Shown piece by piece: positions 41,865 to 51,500 of a DNA stretch of 53,496 bases. The position numbers and the translations under genes were made by a program. This DNA is from Clostridiales bacterium UBA7273. Its GTDB lineage: Bacteria; Bacillota; Clostridia; Oscillospirales; Oscillospiraceae. The number at the start of each line of letters is the position of its first letter. Positions within the stretch are counted from its first letter, which is position 1. A model generated the notes under the pieces. The model did no database searches, was not told where the DNA came from, and was given only the letters and a program-made list of their open reading frames with translations. The stretch is taken from contig DKRV01000009.1 in the NCBI GenBank assembly GCA_002472405.1, positions 45,869 to 99,364 of the forward strand. The letters run 5' to 3'.

Positions 41865-41893
41865 AATAGACCCGAAGTTTATGTAATTCAACG
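41865..41893 (-). promoter_or_regulatory. promoter of the exported-protein gene
   Basis: Minus strand TTGAAT, 17 bp, TATTAT. A palindrome GCTCTTTTAAGAGC (about 41834-41847) lies in the leader close to the ribosome site. Confidence 0.7.
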
Positions 41894-41949
41894 TACAAAT
41901 TTGCCTCAAGTGACAAGAAAATAGGCAATTGCATAAAACTGCGCAAAAA

Positions 41950-41980
41950 AACAGCTGACGTAATTTCTACGTCAGCTGTT
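41950..41980. terminator. bidirectional terminator
   Basis: A 13-bp stem (AACAGCTGACGTA / TACGTCAGCTGTT) with an ATTTC loop, with A residues on the left and TAGTTTT on the right. Confidence 0.8.
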
Positions 41981-41990
41981 AGTTTTAAAT

Positions 41991-43604
41991 TCAGCGCTTT
42001 ATCTTGTCTGTAAGCTTGCGCACGGCATCTATGAAGCCGCGCAGCTCGCGGTTTGAGCGCCCCTCGCAGCCGCGAACGGCCTGCATAAGCGCATCGGCAG
42101 CGTTCAGAAGCTCGGTGAACAGCGGATTGACCCTGCGCTCGGCCGACGGAGCCTTCGGCGTTTTAACAATGGGCCTGCCCTGCGTCACGACTGTGAAGCG
42201 GCCGGCCGCAATGTCAAACTCGGTGCCGCTGTATGGTGCAAATGCGCGGTAGCCAAGCTCATTGTTGAGGCAGGCAGTGAAGCTGTCGGCGCTTTCGGGG
42301 TCGCCGTGGTTGACGAAAACAAGCTCCGGCTTTTCGGAAAAGCCCTCGAGCCACGCGATCAGGCCGCGCTTGTCGGCGTGTCCGCTGACGCCGGGGAGCG
42401 AGGATATCTCGGCCCTGACCTCGATCTCCTCATTGAAGAGCTTAACCTCCTTTGCGCCGTCGTGCAGCGCACGGCCGAGCGTTCCGACCGCCTGATAGCC
42501 CACGAACAGCACAAGGCTTTCCGGCCGCCACAGATTGTGCTTGAGGTGGTGGCGTATGCGGCCGGCATCGCACATGCCGGATGCGGAGATTATGACCTTG
42601 GGCGTTTTGTCCTCGTTTATCGCCTTGGATTCCTCCTGGCTCACGACAAGGTGAAGTCCGGGGAAGCAAAGCGGATTTTCGCCCGAGCGGATAACGGCCT
42701 GCATTTCTTCGTCAATATAGCTCGAGTCGCACTGCAAAAACACGCTCGTTGCCTCGATGGCAAGGGGACTGTCAACGTAAACGGGAAAGTCGGGATGCCC
42801 CGTTACAAGGCTGCGATTTTTGATCTCGCGGATAAAATACAGCATTTCCTGCGTTCTGCCGACAGCAAACGAGGGGATAACGACGTTGCCGCCGCGGTCG
42901 AGTGTGCGCTGGATGTATGCGGAAAGCCCGGCAATGTAATCGGGGCGCTCATCGGCGTGGTTGCGGTCGCCGTAGGTGGATTCGATTACGAGGTAATCGG
43001 TTTTGTCGATATGCTTCGGGTCGCAGAGTATCGGCTGATCGAGGTTTCCGATATCGCCGGAGAAAACTATCTTTTTCTCGCAGCTGCCCTCCTTGAGCCA
43101 GATCTCGATAGCTGCCGAGCCGAGCAGATGCCCGACATCGGTGAAACGGATCGTGACCGATTCGTTGACCTGCACCTGGCTGCCGTATTCGCATGGGTGC
43201 AGCAGCTTCATAAGCCCTGCAACATCATCAAGATCGTAAAGCGGCTCGACGGCGGCTTCACCGCGGCGCATCGCCTTGCGCGATTTCCATTCGGCGTCGG
43301 CCATCTGTATGTGCGCGCAGTCGCGCAGCATTATGTCCAGCAGCGAGCATGTAGCGCCCGTGGCGTACACGGCGCCGCGGAAGCCGTTTTTATAAAGCAG
43401 CGGCAGCAGGCCGGAGTGGTCAACATGCGCGTGCGTTACCAGCGCAAAGTCAAGCACCGATGCCGCGACCGGCAGCTCCTGATTTTCAAAAAGGTCCTTG
43501 CCCTGCTCCATACCGCAGTCGATAACACCTTTTTTGTCGCCGACTTCGAGAAGAGTGCAGCTGCCTGTGACCTCATGGGCAGCGCCTAAAAATGTTACCT
43601 TCAT
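41991..43604 (-). CDS. RNase-type MBL/beta-CASP/RMMBL protein (CPSF73/Ysh1-like)
   Basis: A 537-residue beta-CASP nuclease. ATG 43604 follows GAGGTC; the frame is longer but the MKVTFLGAAHEVTGS start is family-typical. MBL motifs: VTHAHVDHSGLLP (about 55), HLLGSAAIE, FSGDIGN; beta-CASP domain with VIPSFAVGRTQEML and SGMCDAGRIRHHL; RMMBL motif GVSGHADKRGL near 395 and VNHGDPES. It lacks KH domains, unlike archaeal forms. It would cleave or trim RNA. A divergent C-terminal tail of about 80 residues is helical. It is followed upstream by the DUF975 gene in the same direction. Confidence 0.9.
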   Translation of the reverse strand: MKVTFLGAAHEVTGSCTLLEVGDKKGVIDCGMEQGKDLFENQELPVAASVLDFALVTHAHVDHSGLLPLLYKNGFRGAVYATGATCSLLDIMLRDCAHIQMADAEWKSRKAMRRGEAAVEPLYDLDDVAGLMKLLHPCEYGSQVQVNESVTIRFTDVGHLLGSAAIEIWLKEGSCEKKIVFSGDIGNLDQPILCDPKHIDKTDYLVIESTYGDRNHADERPDYIAGLSAYIQRTLDRGGNVVIPSFAVGRTQEMLYFIREIKNRSLVTGHPDFPVYVDSPLAIEATSVFLQCDSSYIDEEMQAVIRSGENPLCFPGLHLVVSQEESKAINEDKTPKVIISASGMCDAGRIRHHLKHNLWRPESLVLFVGYQAVGTLGRALHDGAKEVKLFNEEIEVRAEISSLPGVSGHADKRGLIAWLEGFSEKPELVFVNHGDPESADSFTACLNNELGYRAFAPYSGTEFDIAAGRFTVVTQGRPIVKTPKAPSAERRVNPLFTELLNAADALMQAVRGCEGRSNRELRGFIDAVRKLTDKIKR

Positions 43605-43614
43605 GCTTCTGACC

Positions 43615-44439
43615 TCACAGCTCGGGCGTCCACCCGTCGGCAAAGCCTGCGTCGGCCTTGGGCTTTGTAAGCTCAACATAGTAGCCGGCATAGGTCAGAT
43701 CCATGTACGGCAGCACGAAGAACTGCACCAGAACAACGAAGCCGACAACGCCGATTATCTGTGCGATGATCGACGGTCCCATTGCTCCGGCAAGCCATTC
43801 GCTGATCGAATCGGCAATGCCGACAAGCAGCGCCCAGCCGAAGAAGGTAATATCCATCCAGAACAGCTCACCCTTATGTCCGGCCATGATACGCTTGCTT
43901 TCCGATATGCATTGCAGTGCGCTCATCTCCGGATGCTCAAGCAGCAGATACAGCGCCTGGCGGTAGCGGTAGAACGCGATAAAGCCCGGGATTATAAACA
44001 GCAGCGACCAGAGGAAAATGAATATGCCCTCGAGGATGTACAGCCAGATGACGCGGAAGAACATGCCGAACGCGTCGAAAAGGTTCCAGTAGCTTGCCTC
44101 CATGCCGCGCACTGTGCGCAGGCAATAGATCGTGAAGCCGGCGCCGATCATAAGCGCCACTATGCTGACCGCAAGATTCAGCAGAGCCGCGCCCGGCGAG
44201 GGCATAGCCTGCTCGATCGCGTAGGCAAACTGATCGGGATCGATGCTGCCGTATGCTCCGTCGATGCCGAACTGCTCGTAAATCGACTGAAGCTCAAACG
44301 TTGATCCGCCGACAAGCTTATACGAAAGGAAGCCGAGCACCGCAACGATGAGAAGATATATGATAGCGGTGACAACGGGCTTGGGTTGGGCAGTGCGAAT
44401 GAGGGTTTTTGACTGCGCCTTAAGTTGTTTTCTGTCCAT
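43615..44439 (-). CDS. DUF975 family membrane protein
   Basis: A 274-residue integral membrane protein with about six spans. It begins MDRKQLKAQSKTLIR, has the DUF975 core GAGFTIYCLRTVRGMEASYW and ends with a C-terminal PYMDLTYAGYYVELT. ATG 44439 has AGGAGG upstream. Function unknown. It ends 10 bases before the start of the beta-CASP gene, so the pair is one transcript. Confidence 0.85.
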   Translation of the reverse strand: MDRKQLKAQSKTLIRTAQPKPVVTAIIYLLIVAVLGFLSYKLVGGSTFELQSIYEQFGIDGAYGSIDPDQFAYAIEQAMPSPGAALLNLAVSIVALMIGAGFTIYCLRTVRGMEASYWNLFDAFGMFFRVIWLYILEGIFIFLWSLLFIIPGFIAFYRYRQALYLLLEHPEMSALQCISESKRIMAGHKGELFWMDITFFGWALLVGIADSISEWLAGAMGPSIIAQIIGVVGFVVLVQFFVLPYMDLTYAGYYVELTKPKADAGFADGWTPEL

Positions 44440-44521
44440 ATGCCAGACCTCCTGATAATTATGCTGCAATTATATCATCATATGCCGCAAAATAACATAG
44501 CCATGTCAAAAAAATATTAAA

Positions 44522-45316
44522 CTACGACAGCTTCTCCGGTTCAAAGCCGCTTCCGTTGAAGTACCACAGCTCGTCAAAGCCGCAGCTGCGCGCTATCTGC
44601 TCGCACTGCTCGAAGGCGCAGCATATGCTGCTTGCCGAGTGCGAGTCCGAGCTTATCACGATGCGTCCGCCGATATCGTGCAGGTGGCGCAGAAGCTCCG
44701 GTGAGGGGTAGGGCGTCGTCCTGTAGCCGCGGCTTATTGCGCCCGTGTTCATCTCGAATATTTTTCCGGCGGCATTGAGCGTCTCCATCGCGGCAAAGGC
44801 AGCGTCGCGGTACCATGCGCTTTGCGTGTCGTACAGAGCGCCCTGCTCGTTGTATTTCGTCAAAAGGTCGAAGTGGCCGACGATGTCAACCTCGGGTATC
44901 TGCGCCATAGATGCGTAGTTTGCAAAAAACACATCAGCGGCCTTCTCGGCCCCGCCGAAGTGCTCGATGAGCGCAATTGCCCGCTCGCGCGTGGAGTCAA
45001 CATAGAAGCCGTCGAGCACATGTCCCGAGCCGATGATATATTCGTAGCCGTCGAAATTTTTCTCGGCCGCGGCGTCGTATTCAAGACCGGTGTACAGTGC
45101 GATCTTTCCGGCGTATTTCACCTTCAGGCGCTGCATCTCGGCCTTGAAGGCGGCCTCTTTTTCCTTGGGCGTGCACCAGTCCTCGCCGTCCATCGGAGCG
45201 TGCGCGCTTATGCCCAGTGAGCTCAGCCCGTGCTCCATTGCCGCGCAGACCATCTCCTCGGGTGTGCTCGCCCCGTCGTCAAACGTCGTGTGGCAATGCA
45301 GATTTTGTTGTACCAT
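44522..45316 (-). CDS. histidinol-phosphatase-like PHP protein
   Basis: A 264-residue PHP-domain phosphoesterase. Metal ligands: NLHCHTTFDDGASTPEEM (about 5-22), GISAHAPM, GLEYD, IGSGHVLDG, VGHFDLLT and SSDSHS, the full PHP set. It resembles the HisJ/HisK branch, which dephosphorylates histidinol phosphate. No his genes are nearby, so another phosphomonoester is possible. AGGAG precedes ATG 45316. It is monocistronic, downstream of tRNA-Ala. Confidence 0.85.
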   Translation of the reverse strand: MVQQNLHCHTTFDDGASTPEEMVCAAMEHGLSSLGISAHAPMDGEDWCTPKEKEAAFKAEMQRLKVKYAGKIALYTGLEYDAAAEKNFDGYEYIIGSGHVLDGFYVDSTRERAIALIEHFGGAEKAADVFFANYASMAQIPEVDIVGHFDLLTKYNEQGALYDTQSAWYRDAAFAAMETLNAAGKIFEMNTGAISRGYRTTPYPSPELLRHLHDIGGRIVISSDSHSASSICCAFEQCEQIARSCGFDELWYFNGSGFEPEKLS

Positions 45317-45437
45317 AGCTTTTCTCCTGTGTGTCGATTTATCAGGCCTATGTTAGCATATCGCCGCCCGACAGGCAAGAAAAAGTCCGCCGCGATCGCT
45401 CGCAGCGGACGGATAATTGAATGTGAAGAATAATATA

Positions 45438-45470
45438 AACAAAAACTCCGTCCTCAAACGAGAACGGAGT
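45438..45470 (-). terminator. terminator of tRNA-Ala
   Basis: Stem ACTCCGT / ACGGAGT with a 12-base loop; the A run at its left becomes a T run in the minus transcript. Confidence 0.7.
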
Positions 45471-45481
45471 CTTGGCTTTGG

Positions 45482-45554
45482 TGGACCCGAAGGGATTCGA
45501 ACCCTCGACCTCTCGGATGCGAACCGAACGCGCTCCCAGCTGCGCTACGGGCCC
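45482..45554 (-). tRNA. tRNA-Ala (anticodon CGC)
   Basis: Read on the minus strand: acceptor GGGCCCG pairs with CGGGTCC with the G3-U70 wobble that identifies alanine. D arm GTAGCGCAGCTGGGAGCGC; anticodon loop TTCGCAT (CGC); T arm GAGGG-TTCGAAT-CCCTT. CCA is encoded (45479-45481). A TATAAT (45575-45580) lies upstream. It decodes GCG. Confidence 0.9.
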
Positions 45555-45613
45555 ATACCTTGCTCGGCTTTAGTATTATAACACACTTTTCAAAAAAGTA
45601 AAGAAAATATTTG

Positions 45614-45642
45614 TTGATTATATTGCAAATCTGAGTTATAAT
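45614..45642 (+). promoter_or_regulatory. promoter of the SRP RNA
   Basis: TTGATT (45614-45619), a 17-bp spacer, TATAAT (45637-45642), seven bases before the first paired base of the RNA. Confidence 0.8.
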
Positions 45643-45648
45643 ACTTTC

Positions 45649-45947
45649 GCGGCTTTTGACAAGGCTGCACTAGTTGGGGAGCCAGCGGTGCCCTGTAACC
45701 TGCAATCCGCTACAGCAGGAATGAATTCCCAACATAGGATCTGTCATGTGTCGTCTGACACCGGTAAGCAGCGTTGACGAGCCGGTCTCGCGCAACGGAA
45801 ACCCGTGAACCATGTCAGGCGGGGAACCGAGCAGCATTAAGCGGTGCTTTTCGTGTGCCGTGAGGGTGCCGGTTCTGAGCCGGCTGCCGGCGTAACGGGC
45901 ATATGTCAGTTTTCGAGGTTGGGTGTGCAGTCTTGTCAAAGGCCGCA
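45649..45947 (+). ncRNA. ffs: signal recognition particle RNA, large type
   Basis: About 300 bases closed by a long terminal helix: GCGGCTTTTGACAAGGCTGC at the 5' end pairs with the 3' end (GTCTTGTCAAAGGCCGC). The Alu-side block GGTGCCCTGTAACCTGCAAT (from about 45688) and the SRP54-binding helix ACCATGTCAGGCGGGGAACC (from about 45809) are conserved. It is the scaffold of the SRP that targets membrane proteins. It precedes dnaX as in many Clostridia. Confidence 0.92.
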
Positions 45948-45975
45948 TTATATTTGTTACGGGATCATTATTGTT

Positions 45976-47682
45976 ATGTATCAGGCTTTATATCGTAAGT
46001 GGCGGCCTAAGACCTTTGATGAGGTCGTCGGGCAAAAGCACATAACGGAAACGCTTAAAAATCAGATATCTACAGGTCGCACCTCGCACGCGTATCTGTT
46101 CATCGGAACGCGCGGCACGGGCAAAACGACCTGCGCGAAGATACTTGCCAAGGCGCTCAACTGCGAGCACCCCGTGGACGGCAATCCCTGCGGCAAGTGC
46201 CCTGCCTGCCTCGGCATCGAGGACGGCAGCATCATGGATGTCGTCGAGATCGATGCTGCGTCCAATAACGGCGTGGACAATGTCCGCCAGCTGCGCGAGG
46301 AGGCCGTGTTTTCTCCGGTTTCGGTCAAAAAGCGTGTGTATATCATCGACGAGGTGCACATGCTGTCAACGGCGGCGTTCAACGCGCTGCTGAAAATTCT
46401 TGAAGAGCCGCCGGAGCACCTTGTGTTCATCCTCGCAACGACGGAGCTTAATAAAGTTCCTGCAACGATACTTTCGCGCTGCCAGCGGCACAGCTTCAAG
46501 CGCCTTGATGCGCAGCTTATCGCCGACCACCTCGAGCACGTTGCGCAGTGCGAAAATCTCAGGCTCGAGCGCAGCGCCGCCGAGCTTATCGCCGGACTTG
46601 CCGAGGGCGGCATGCGCGATGCGCTGTCGCTGCTTGACCAGTGCTCGGGCGAGAGCGATATCGACACCGACGCCGTGTACTCGGCGATGGGGCTTACGGG
46701 CAACCGCCGCACGGCGCAGCTGCTCGACTACGCGGTGAAGAAAAACACCGATGAGGCGCTCAAGCTATTTGACAGCCTCTGGCGCGACGGAAAGGACCCG
46801 GCGACGCTGCTGTATGAGCTGAATACGCTCCTGCGCGATTGCCTCATGCTGTCGGTCGCACCGAAAGCGGGCGCAGACCTCATATCGGGGCGCTTCAGCC
46901 GCGACATTCTGGGCGTTTTCTGCAAAAAGCTCACGAAAGCCGAGCTTATAAATCGCATAAATATCGTGTCGGACAGTTTGCTGAAGATCCGCGACTCGAA
47001 AAGCGCAAAGCTCACTGCAGAGCTGTGCATCATATCGCTGTGCGATCCGCGCCTGACCGAGGGCGTTGACGAGCTTCGCGCGCGCATATCGCGCATCGAG
47101 GAGGATCTTAAGCACGCACCGGTGAGAACAGCCGTGCCGGCAGCCGAGGATGACGACGATGAGGAAGAGTTCCATTCGACTCTTGACGAGCCGCCGTTTG
47201 ACCTCGATGAGCCGCCTGCGCCGCAGCCGCGATACGAAGACGATCCGGCAGACGAGCTTGACCCGGCTGACTTTGCCGAATATCAGCCCGAGGATGACCT
47301 TCTGGATAAAAAGTCGCCCGTCGAGCTGAACCCCGACGCCCCGGCGAGCGCGGCGGATGCGCCGCAGGATAACGAGTCGCTGTGGGCGGCGATAGTCGAA
47401 AATGCCGAGGAGTCGCTCCCACGCGGAGTGATCCCGATACTGACAAACCCTGTGCAGACTCGCTGCACCGTGAGCTACGATACGCTCGCGCTCGAGGTAG
47501 TGCCCGGATTTTTCTATAATGCAGTGAATAATCAGGCGGTTCTCATGCGCCTGCGCGAGGCGGCAAACGCCGTCACGGGGCGCAGCCTTAAAATAACGAT
47601 CTCGGAGCTTCGCGAGGATAACGATAAGCCCAAAAGGGACATCGAGGAGCTTCGGAAATTCAAAGAAACACGTTTCGTATAA
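45976..47682 (+). CDS. dnaX: DNA polymerase III subunits gamma/tau
   Basis: A 568-residue clamp-loader ATPase: MYQALYRKWRPKTFDEVVGQ at the start (about 1-20), P-loop GTRGTGKTTCAKILA (about 44), zinc site CEHPVDGNPCGKCPAC, Walker B YIIDEVHML and sensor RCQRH, then an acidic Pro/Asp linker (about 370-460) and a tau tail. It loads the sliding clamp and links the polymerase to the helicase. Start at ATG 45976 with a weak GGGA. ybaB follows after 21 bases. Confidence 0.96.
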   Translation: MYQALYRKWRPKTFDEVVGQKHITETLKNQISTGRTSHAYLFIGTRGTGKTTCAKILAKALNCEHPVDGNPCGKCPACLGIEDGSIMDVVEIDAASNNGVDNVRQLREEAVFSPVSVKKRVYIIDEVHMLSTAAFNALLKILEEPPEHLVFILATTELNKVPATILSRCQRHSFKRLDAQLIADHLEHVAQCENLRLERSAAELIAGLAEGGMRDALSLLDQCSGESDIDTDAVYSAMGLTGNRRTAQLLDYAVKKNTDEALKLFDSLWRDGKDPATLLYELNTLLRDCLMLSVAPKAGADLISGRFSRDILGVFCKKLTKAELINRINIVSDSLLKIRDSKSAKLTAELCIISLCDPRLTEGVDELRARISRIEEDLKHAPVRTAVPAAEDDDDEEEFHSTLDEPPFDLDEPPAPQPRYEDDPADELDPADFAEYQPEDDLLDKKSPVELNPDAPASAADAPQDNESLWAAIVENAEESLPRGVIPILTNPVQTRCTVSYDTLALEVVPGFFYNAVNNQAVLMRLREAANAVTGRSLKITISELREDNDKPKRDIEELRKFKETRFV

Positions 47683-47703
47683 TATTTTAGGAGGAATTTT
47701 AAT

Positions 47704-48030
47704 ATGGCAAAAGGCGGATTCCGCGGCGGAATGGGCGGCGGCAATATGATGAAGCAGGCTCAGAAAATGCAGGAAGAGTTCATGAAGATGCAGCAGGAGC
47801 TTGAGAGCAAGGAGTTCACCTCCACTGTCGGCGGCGGCGCAGTCAAGGCGACCATGATCGGCACACGCGCACTCAAGAGCATTGAGATCGATCCCTCGGC
47901 CGTCGATCCCGACGATGTAGAGATGCTTCAGGATATGATCGTTGCTGCGGTCAACGAAGCTATCACGCAGAGCGAGAACGCAACCAACGAGGCAATGAGC
48001 AAGCTCACCCCCATGGGCTTCCCGTTCTGA
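47704..48030 (+). CDS. YbaB/EbfC nucleoid-associated protein
   Basis: A 108-residue protein with a Gly-rich start (AKGGFRGGMGGGNMMKQAQK), a helical dimerisation region (MQEEFMKMQQELESKEFT), then VGGGAVKATMIGTRALKSIEIDPSAV. This is the YbaB/EbfC fold, which binds DNA as a dimer. AGGAGG precedes ATG. It is co-transcribed with dnaX. recR, which usually follows, is absent; a terminator and tRNA-Leu come instead. Confidence 0.95.
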   Translation: MAKGGFRGGMGGGNMMKQAQKMQEEFMKMQQELESKEFTSTVGGGAVKATMIGTRALKSIEIDPSAVDPDDVEMLQDMIVAAVNEAITQSENATNEAMSKLTPMGFPF

Positions 48031-48036
48031 AAATGA

Positions 48037-48072
48037 AAACCTCGCGCCCTCAAAAGTGGGCGCGAGGTTTTT
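48037..48072 (+). terminator. Rho-independent terminator
   Basis: A 13-bp stem (AAACCTCGCGCCC / GGGCGCGAGGTTT) followed by TT, after ybaB. Confidence 0.9.
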
Positions 48073-48090
48073 GTGAATAAAAGCATAATA

Positions 48091-48124
48091 AAAAGGCTCG
48101 AAAACCGATGTTTTCGAGCCTTTT
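48091..48124 (-). terminator. terminator of tRNA-Leu
   Basis: A 14-bp stem (AAAAGGCTCGAAAA / TTTTCGAGCCTTTT) with a CCGATG loop, just downstream of tRNA-Leu on the minus strand. Confidence 0.85.
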
Positions 48125-48130
48125 GCTTGG

Positions 48131-48215
48131 TGCGCGAGGCGGGACTTGAACCCGCACGCCCGGAGTGAGCACTAGAACCTGAATCTAGCGAGTCTGCCAA
48201 TTCCACCACTCGCGC
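48131..48215 (-). tRNA. tRNA-Leu (anticodon CAG)
   Basis: Read on the minus strand: acceptor GCGCGAG/CTCGCGC, anticodon stem CTAGA/TCTAG with loop TTCAGGT (CAG), a long class II variable arm (TGCTCACTCCGGGCGT), T arm GCGGG-TTCAAGT-CCCGC, and encoded CCA (48128-48130). It decodes CUG. Confidence 0.92.
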
Positions 48216-48350
48216 ATTTAAGTGCCTGATAATAATAGCATTACCGGCCCTCATTGTCAAGAAAATTCTTTCGCTGGGCGTTTAATATTTTGCAAAGTGC
48301 GCAATTTCTATGGCAACGATTCATTTTACCGTGTTAAATGAAAAAATGTG

Positions 48351-48379
48351 TTGCAATTTAGCGGCGGTTATTGTAATAT
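48351..48379 (+). promoter_or_regulatory. tracrRNA promoter
   Basis: TTGCAA (48351-48356), 17 bp, TAATAT (48374-48379); transcription would start at about 48386, just before the antirepeat. Confidence 0.75.
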
Positions 48380-48385
48380 AAATAC

Positions 48386-48483
48386 AGTTCTTATACCATA
48401 CCAAGAACTATTTAGGTTACTATGATAAGGTTTAGTACACCTTAGAGCTCTGACGCCTCGCTTTTGCGAGGCGTTATCTCTTT
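48386..48483 (+). ncRNA. tracrRNA of the Cas9 system
   Basis: The antirepeat at 48391-48426 begins TTATACCATACCAAGAACTA, identical to the array repeat over 21 bases. After a mismatched bulge (TTAGGTT) it pairs again through ACTATGAT (two G-U) with the 5' end of the repeat read on the minus strand. Then come a small hairpin AAGGT/ACCTT (48427-48443) and a terminator hairpin ACGCCTCGC/GCGAGGCGT (48453-48474) with trailing T residues. It guides crRNA maturation and Cas9 loading. About 98 bases, in the direction of cas9 and ending before its promoter. Confidence 0.85.
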
Positions 48484-48486
48484 ATA

Positions 48487-48515
48487 TTGCCAAAAATGCA
48501 AATATATCGTACAAT
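48487..48515 (+). promoter_or_regulatory. cas9 operon promoter
   Basis: TTGCCA (48487-48492), 17 bp, TACAAT (48510-48515), directly after the tracrRNA terminator; AAAGGAGAT precedes the cas9 ATG. Confidence 0.75.
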
Positions 48516-48545
48516 GGTGGCACAAATTACAAAGGAGATACGTTT

Positions 48546-51500
48546 ATGCGCCCTTATGCGATCGGACTTGACATTGGAATAACCTCTGTCGGCTGGGCAA
48601 CGGTGGCCCTTGATGCCGATGAGAACCCGTGCGGCATCATTGATCTCGGCAGCAGAATATTTGATGCCGCCGAGCATCCGCAAACCGGAGAATCACTTGC
48701 AGCTCCCAGAAGGGAGGCACGCAGCGCAAGAAGACGCCTGCGCCGCCATCGGCACAGAAACGAGCGTATCAGGAGCTTGATGCTCGAGGAACGGCTGATA
48801 TCTCAAGATGAGCTTGAGACTCTTTTTGACGGACGGCTTGAAGACATTTATGCTTTGCGTGTAAAAGCGCTTGATGAGATTGTCAGCCGAACCGATTTTG
48901 CAAGAATATTATTACACATATCACAAAGGCGCGGATTTAAGTCCAACCGCAAGAACCCGACCACAAAGGAGGACGGCGTTTTATTGGCGGCTGTCAATGA
49001 GAACAAGCAGCGTATGAGCGAGCACGGCTATCGCACCGTCGGCGAGATGTTTTTGCTCGATGAGACGTTTAAAGACCATAAGCGCAATAAGGGCGGCAAT
49101 TATATCACAACTGTAGCAAGAGATATGGTTGCCGACGAAGTGAGGGCGATTTTTTCCGCGCAGCGTGAGCTTGGCGCGAGCTTTGCAAGCGAAGAATTTG
49201 AGGAGCGCTATCTCGAAATACTGCTCAGTCAGCGGTCTTTTGACGAAGGCCCCGGAGGGAACAGCCCCTATGGCGGCAGCCAGATCGAACGGATGGTAGG
49301 TCGCTGCACATTTTTCCCCGATGAGCCGAGAGCGGCAAAGGCAACCTATTCGTTTGAGTACTTTACGCTCCTGCAAAAAGTAAATCACATTCGTATAGTC
49401 GAAAACGGAGTCTCCTCAAAGCTGACAGACGAGCAGCGGAGGATAATAATTGAGCTTGCTCATACGACAAAAGACGTTTCCTACGCGAAGATACGCAAAG
49501 CGCTGAAGCTTTCGGACAAGCAGCTGTTTAATATCCGATACTCGGATAATTCGCCGGCCGAGGACAGCGAGAAGAAGGAAAAGCTCGGCATTATGAAGGC
49601 ATATCACCAGATGCGCAGCGCCATTGACCGTGTTTCGAAAGGCCGGTTTGCGATGATGCCTCGAGCGCAGCGAAATGCTATAGGCACTGCACTGTCATTA
49701 TACAAAACTTCGGACAAGATAAGAAAGTATCTGACAGACGCAGGGCTCGATGAAATTGATATAAACAGTGCAGATTCTATCGGAAGCTTCTCAAAATTCG
49801 GGCACATATCCGTAAAGGCATGCGATATGCTTATTCCGTTTCTTGAGCAGGGCATGAACTACAATGAGGCTTGTGCCGCCGCAGGACTTAATTTTAAGGG
49901 ACACGATGCAGGCGAAAAGTCGAAGCTGCTCCACCCGAAAGAGGAAGATTATGAGGATATAACAAGCCCAGTCGTCCGCAGGGCAATTGCCCAAACGATA
50001 AAGGTGATAAACGCCATCATCCGCAGGGAAGGATGCAGCCCGACATTCATTAACATTGAGCTTGCAAGAGAAATGGCGAAGGACTTCCGGGAACGGAATC
50101 GTATTAAAAAGGAAAATGACGATAATCGCGCAAAAAACGAGCGGTTGCTGGAGCGCATAAGGACAGAATACGGCAAAAACAACCCTACCGGACTCGATCT
50201 CGTAAAGCTGCGCCTGTATGAGGAGCAGAGCGGCGTCTGCATGTATTCACTCAAGCAAATGTCGCTGGAAAAACTGTTTGAGCCAAACTATGCCGAGGTC
50301 GATCACATCGTTCCGTACAGCATCAGCTTTGATGACAGCCGTAAAAACAAAGTTCTTGTACTTACAGAGGAAAATCGAAATAAAGGCAACAGGCTGCCGC
50401 TGCAATATCTCAAAGGCCGGCGCAGGGAGGATTTCATCGTTTGGGTCAACAACAATGTTAAGGATTACAGAAAACGCAGACTGCTGCTAAAAGAGGAACT
50501 GACGGCTGAGGACGAGTCCGGCTTCAAGGAGCGAAACCTGCAGGACACCAAAACGATGTCGCGATTTCTTCTGAATTACATTGCAGATAATCTCGAATTT
50601 GCGGAATCAACGCGCGGCCGCAAGAAGAAAGTCACCGCTGTCAACGGCGCTGTGACCGCCTATATGCGCAAAAGATGGGGCATAACAAAAATCAGGGAGG
50701 ACGGAGATTGCCACCATGCAGTTGACGCCGTTGTCATTGCCTGCACGACCGATGCAATGATCCGGCAAGTGTCACGCTATGCCCAATTCCGCGAATGCGA
50801 GTATATGCAGACCGAGTCCGGCAGCGTGGCTGTAGATACCGGTACCGGAGAGGTTCTTCGTACCTTCCCGTATCCATGGCCGGATTTCAGAAAAGAGCTT
50901 GAAGCCCGACTCGCAAACGACCCTGCGAAGGTGATAAACGACCTGCATCTGCCGTTTTATATGTCCGCAGGACGACCACTGCCGGAACCGGTCTTCGTTT
51001 CGCGTATGCCCAGACGCAAGGTCACGGGTGCTGCTCACAAAGATACGATAAAAAGTGCCAGAGAGCTTGATAACGGCTATTTGATAGTCAAGCGTCCGCT
51101 TACGAATCTGAAGCTGAAAAACGGCGAAATTGAAAACTATTATAATCCGCAGAGCGACAAATGCCTTTATGATGCGCTCAAAAACGCGCTCATTGAGCAC
51201 GGCGGCGATGCAAAGAAAGCGTTTGCGGATGAATTCCGCAAGCCGAAGAGCGACGGAACTCCGGGCCCGATCGTGAACAAGGTAAAGCTGCTTGAGTCTG
51301 CCACTATGTGCGTTCCCGTTCACGGCGGAAAAGGCGCTGCAGATAACGATTCCATGGTCAGAGTCGATGTGTTCCTTTCTGGAGGCAAATATTATCTTGT
51401 GCCGATCTATGTTGCTGACACTCTGAAGCCGGAGCTGCCAAACAAAGCTGTTACGCGCGGCAAGAAGTACTCAGAGTGGCTCGAAATGGCTGACGAGAAT

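Noticed and set aside
42306..43589. 427-residue plus-strand frame
   Set aside because: Antisense shadow of the beta-CASP nuclease gene, whose motifs are all present on the minus strand.
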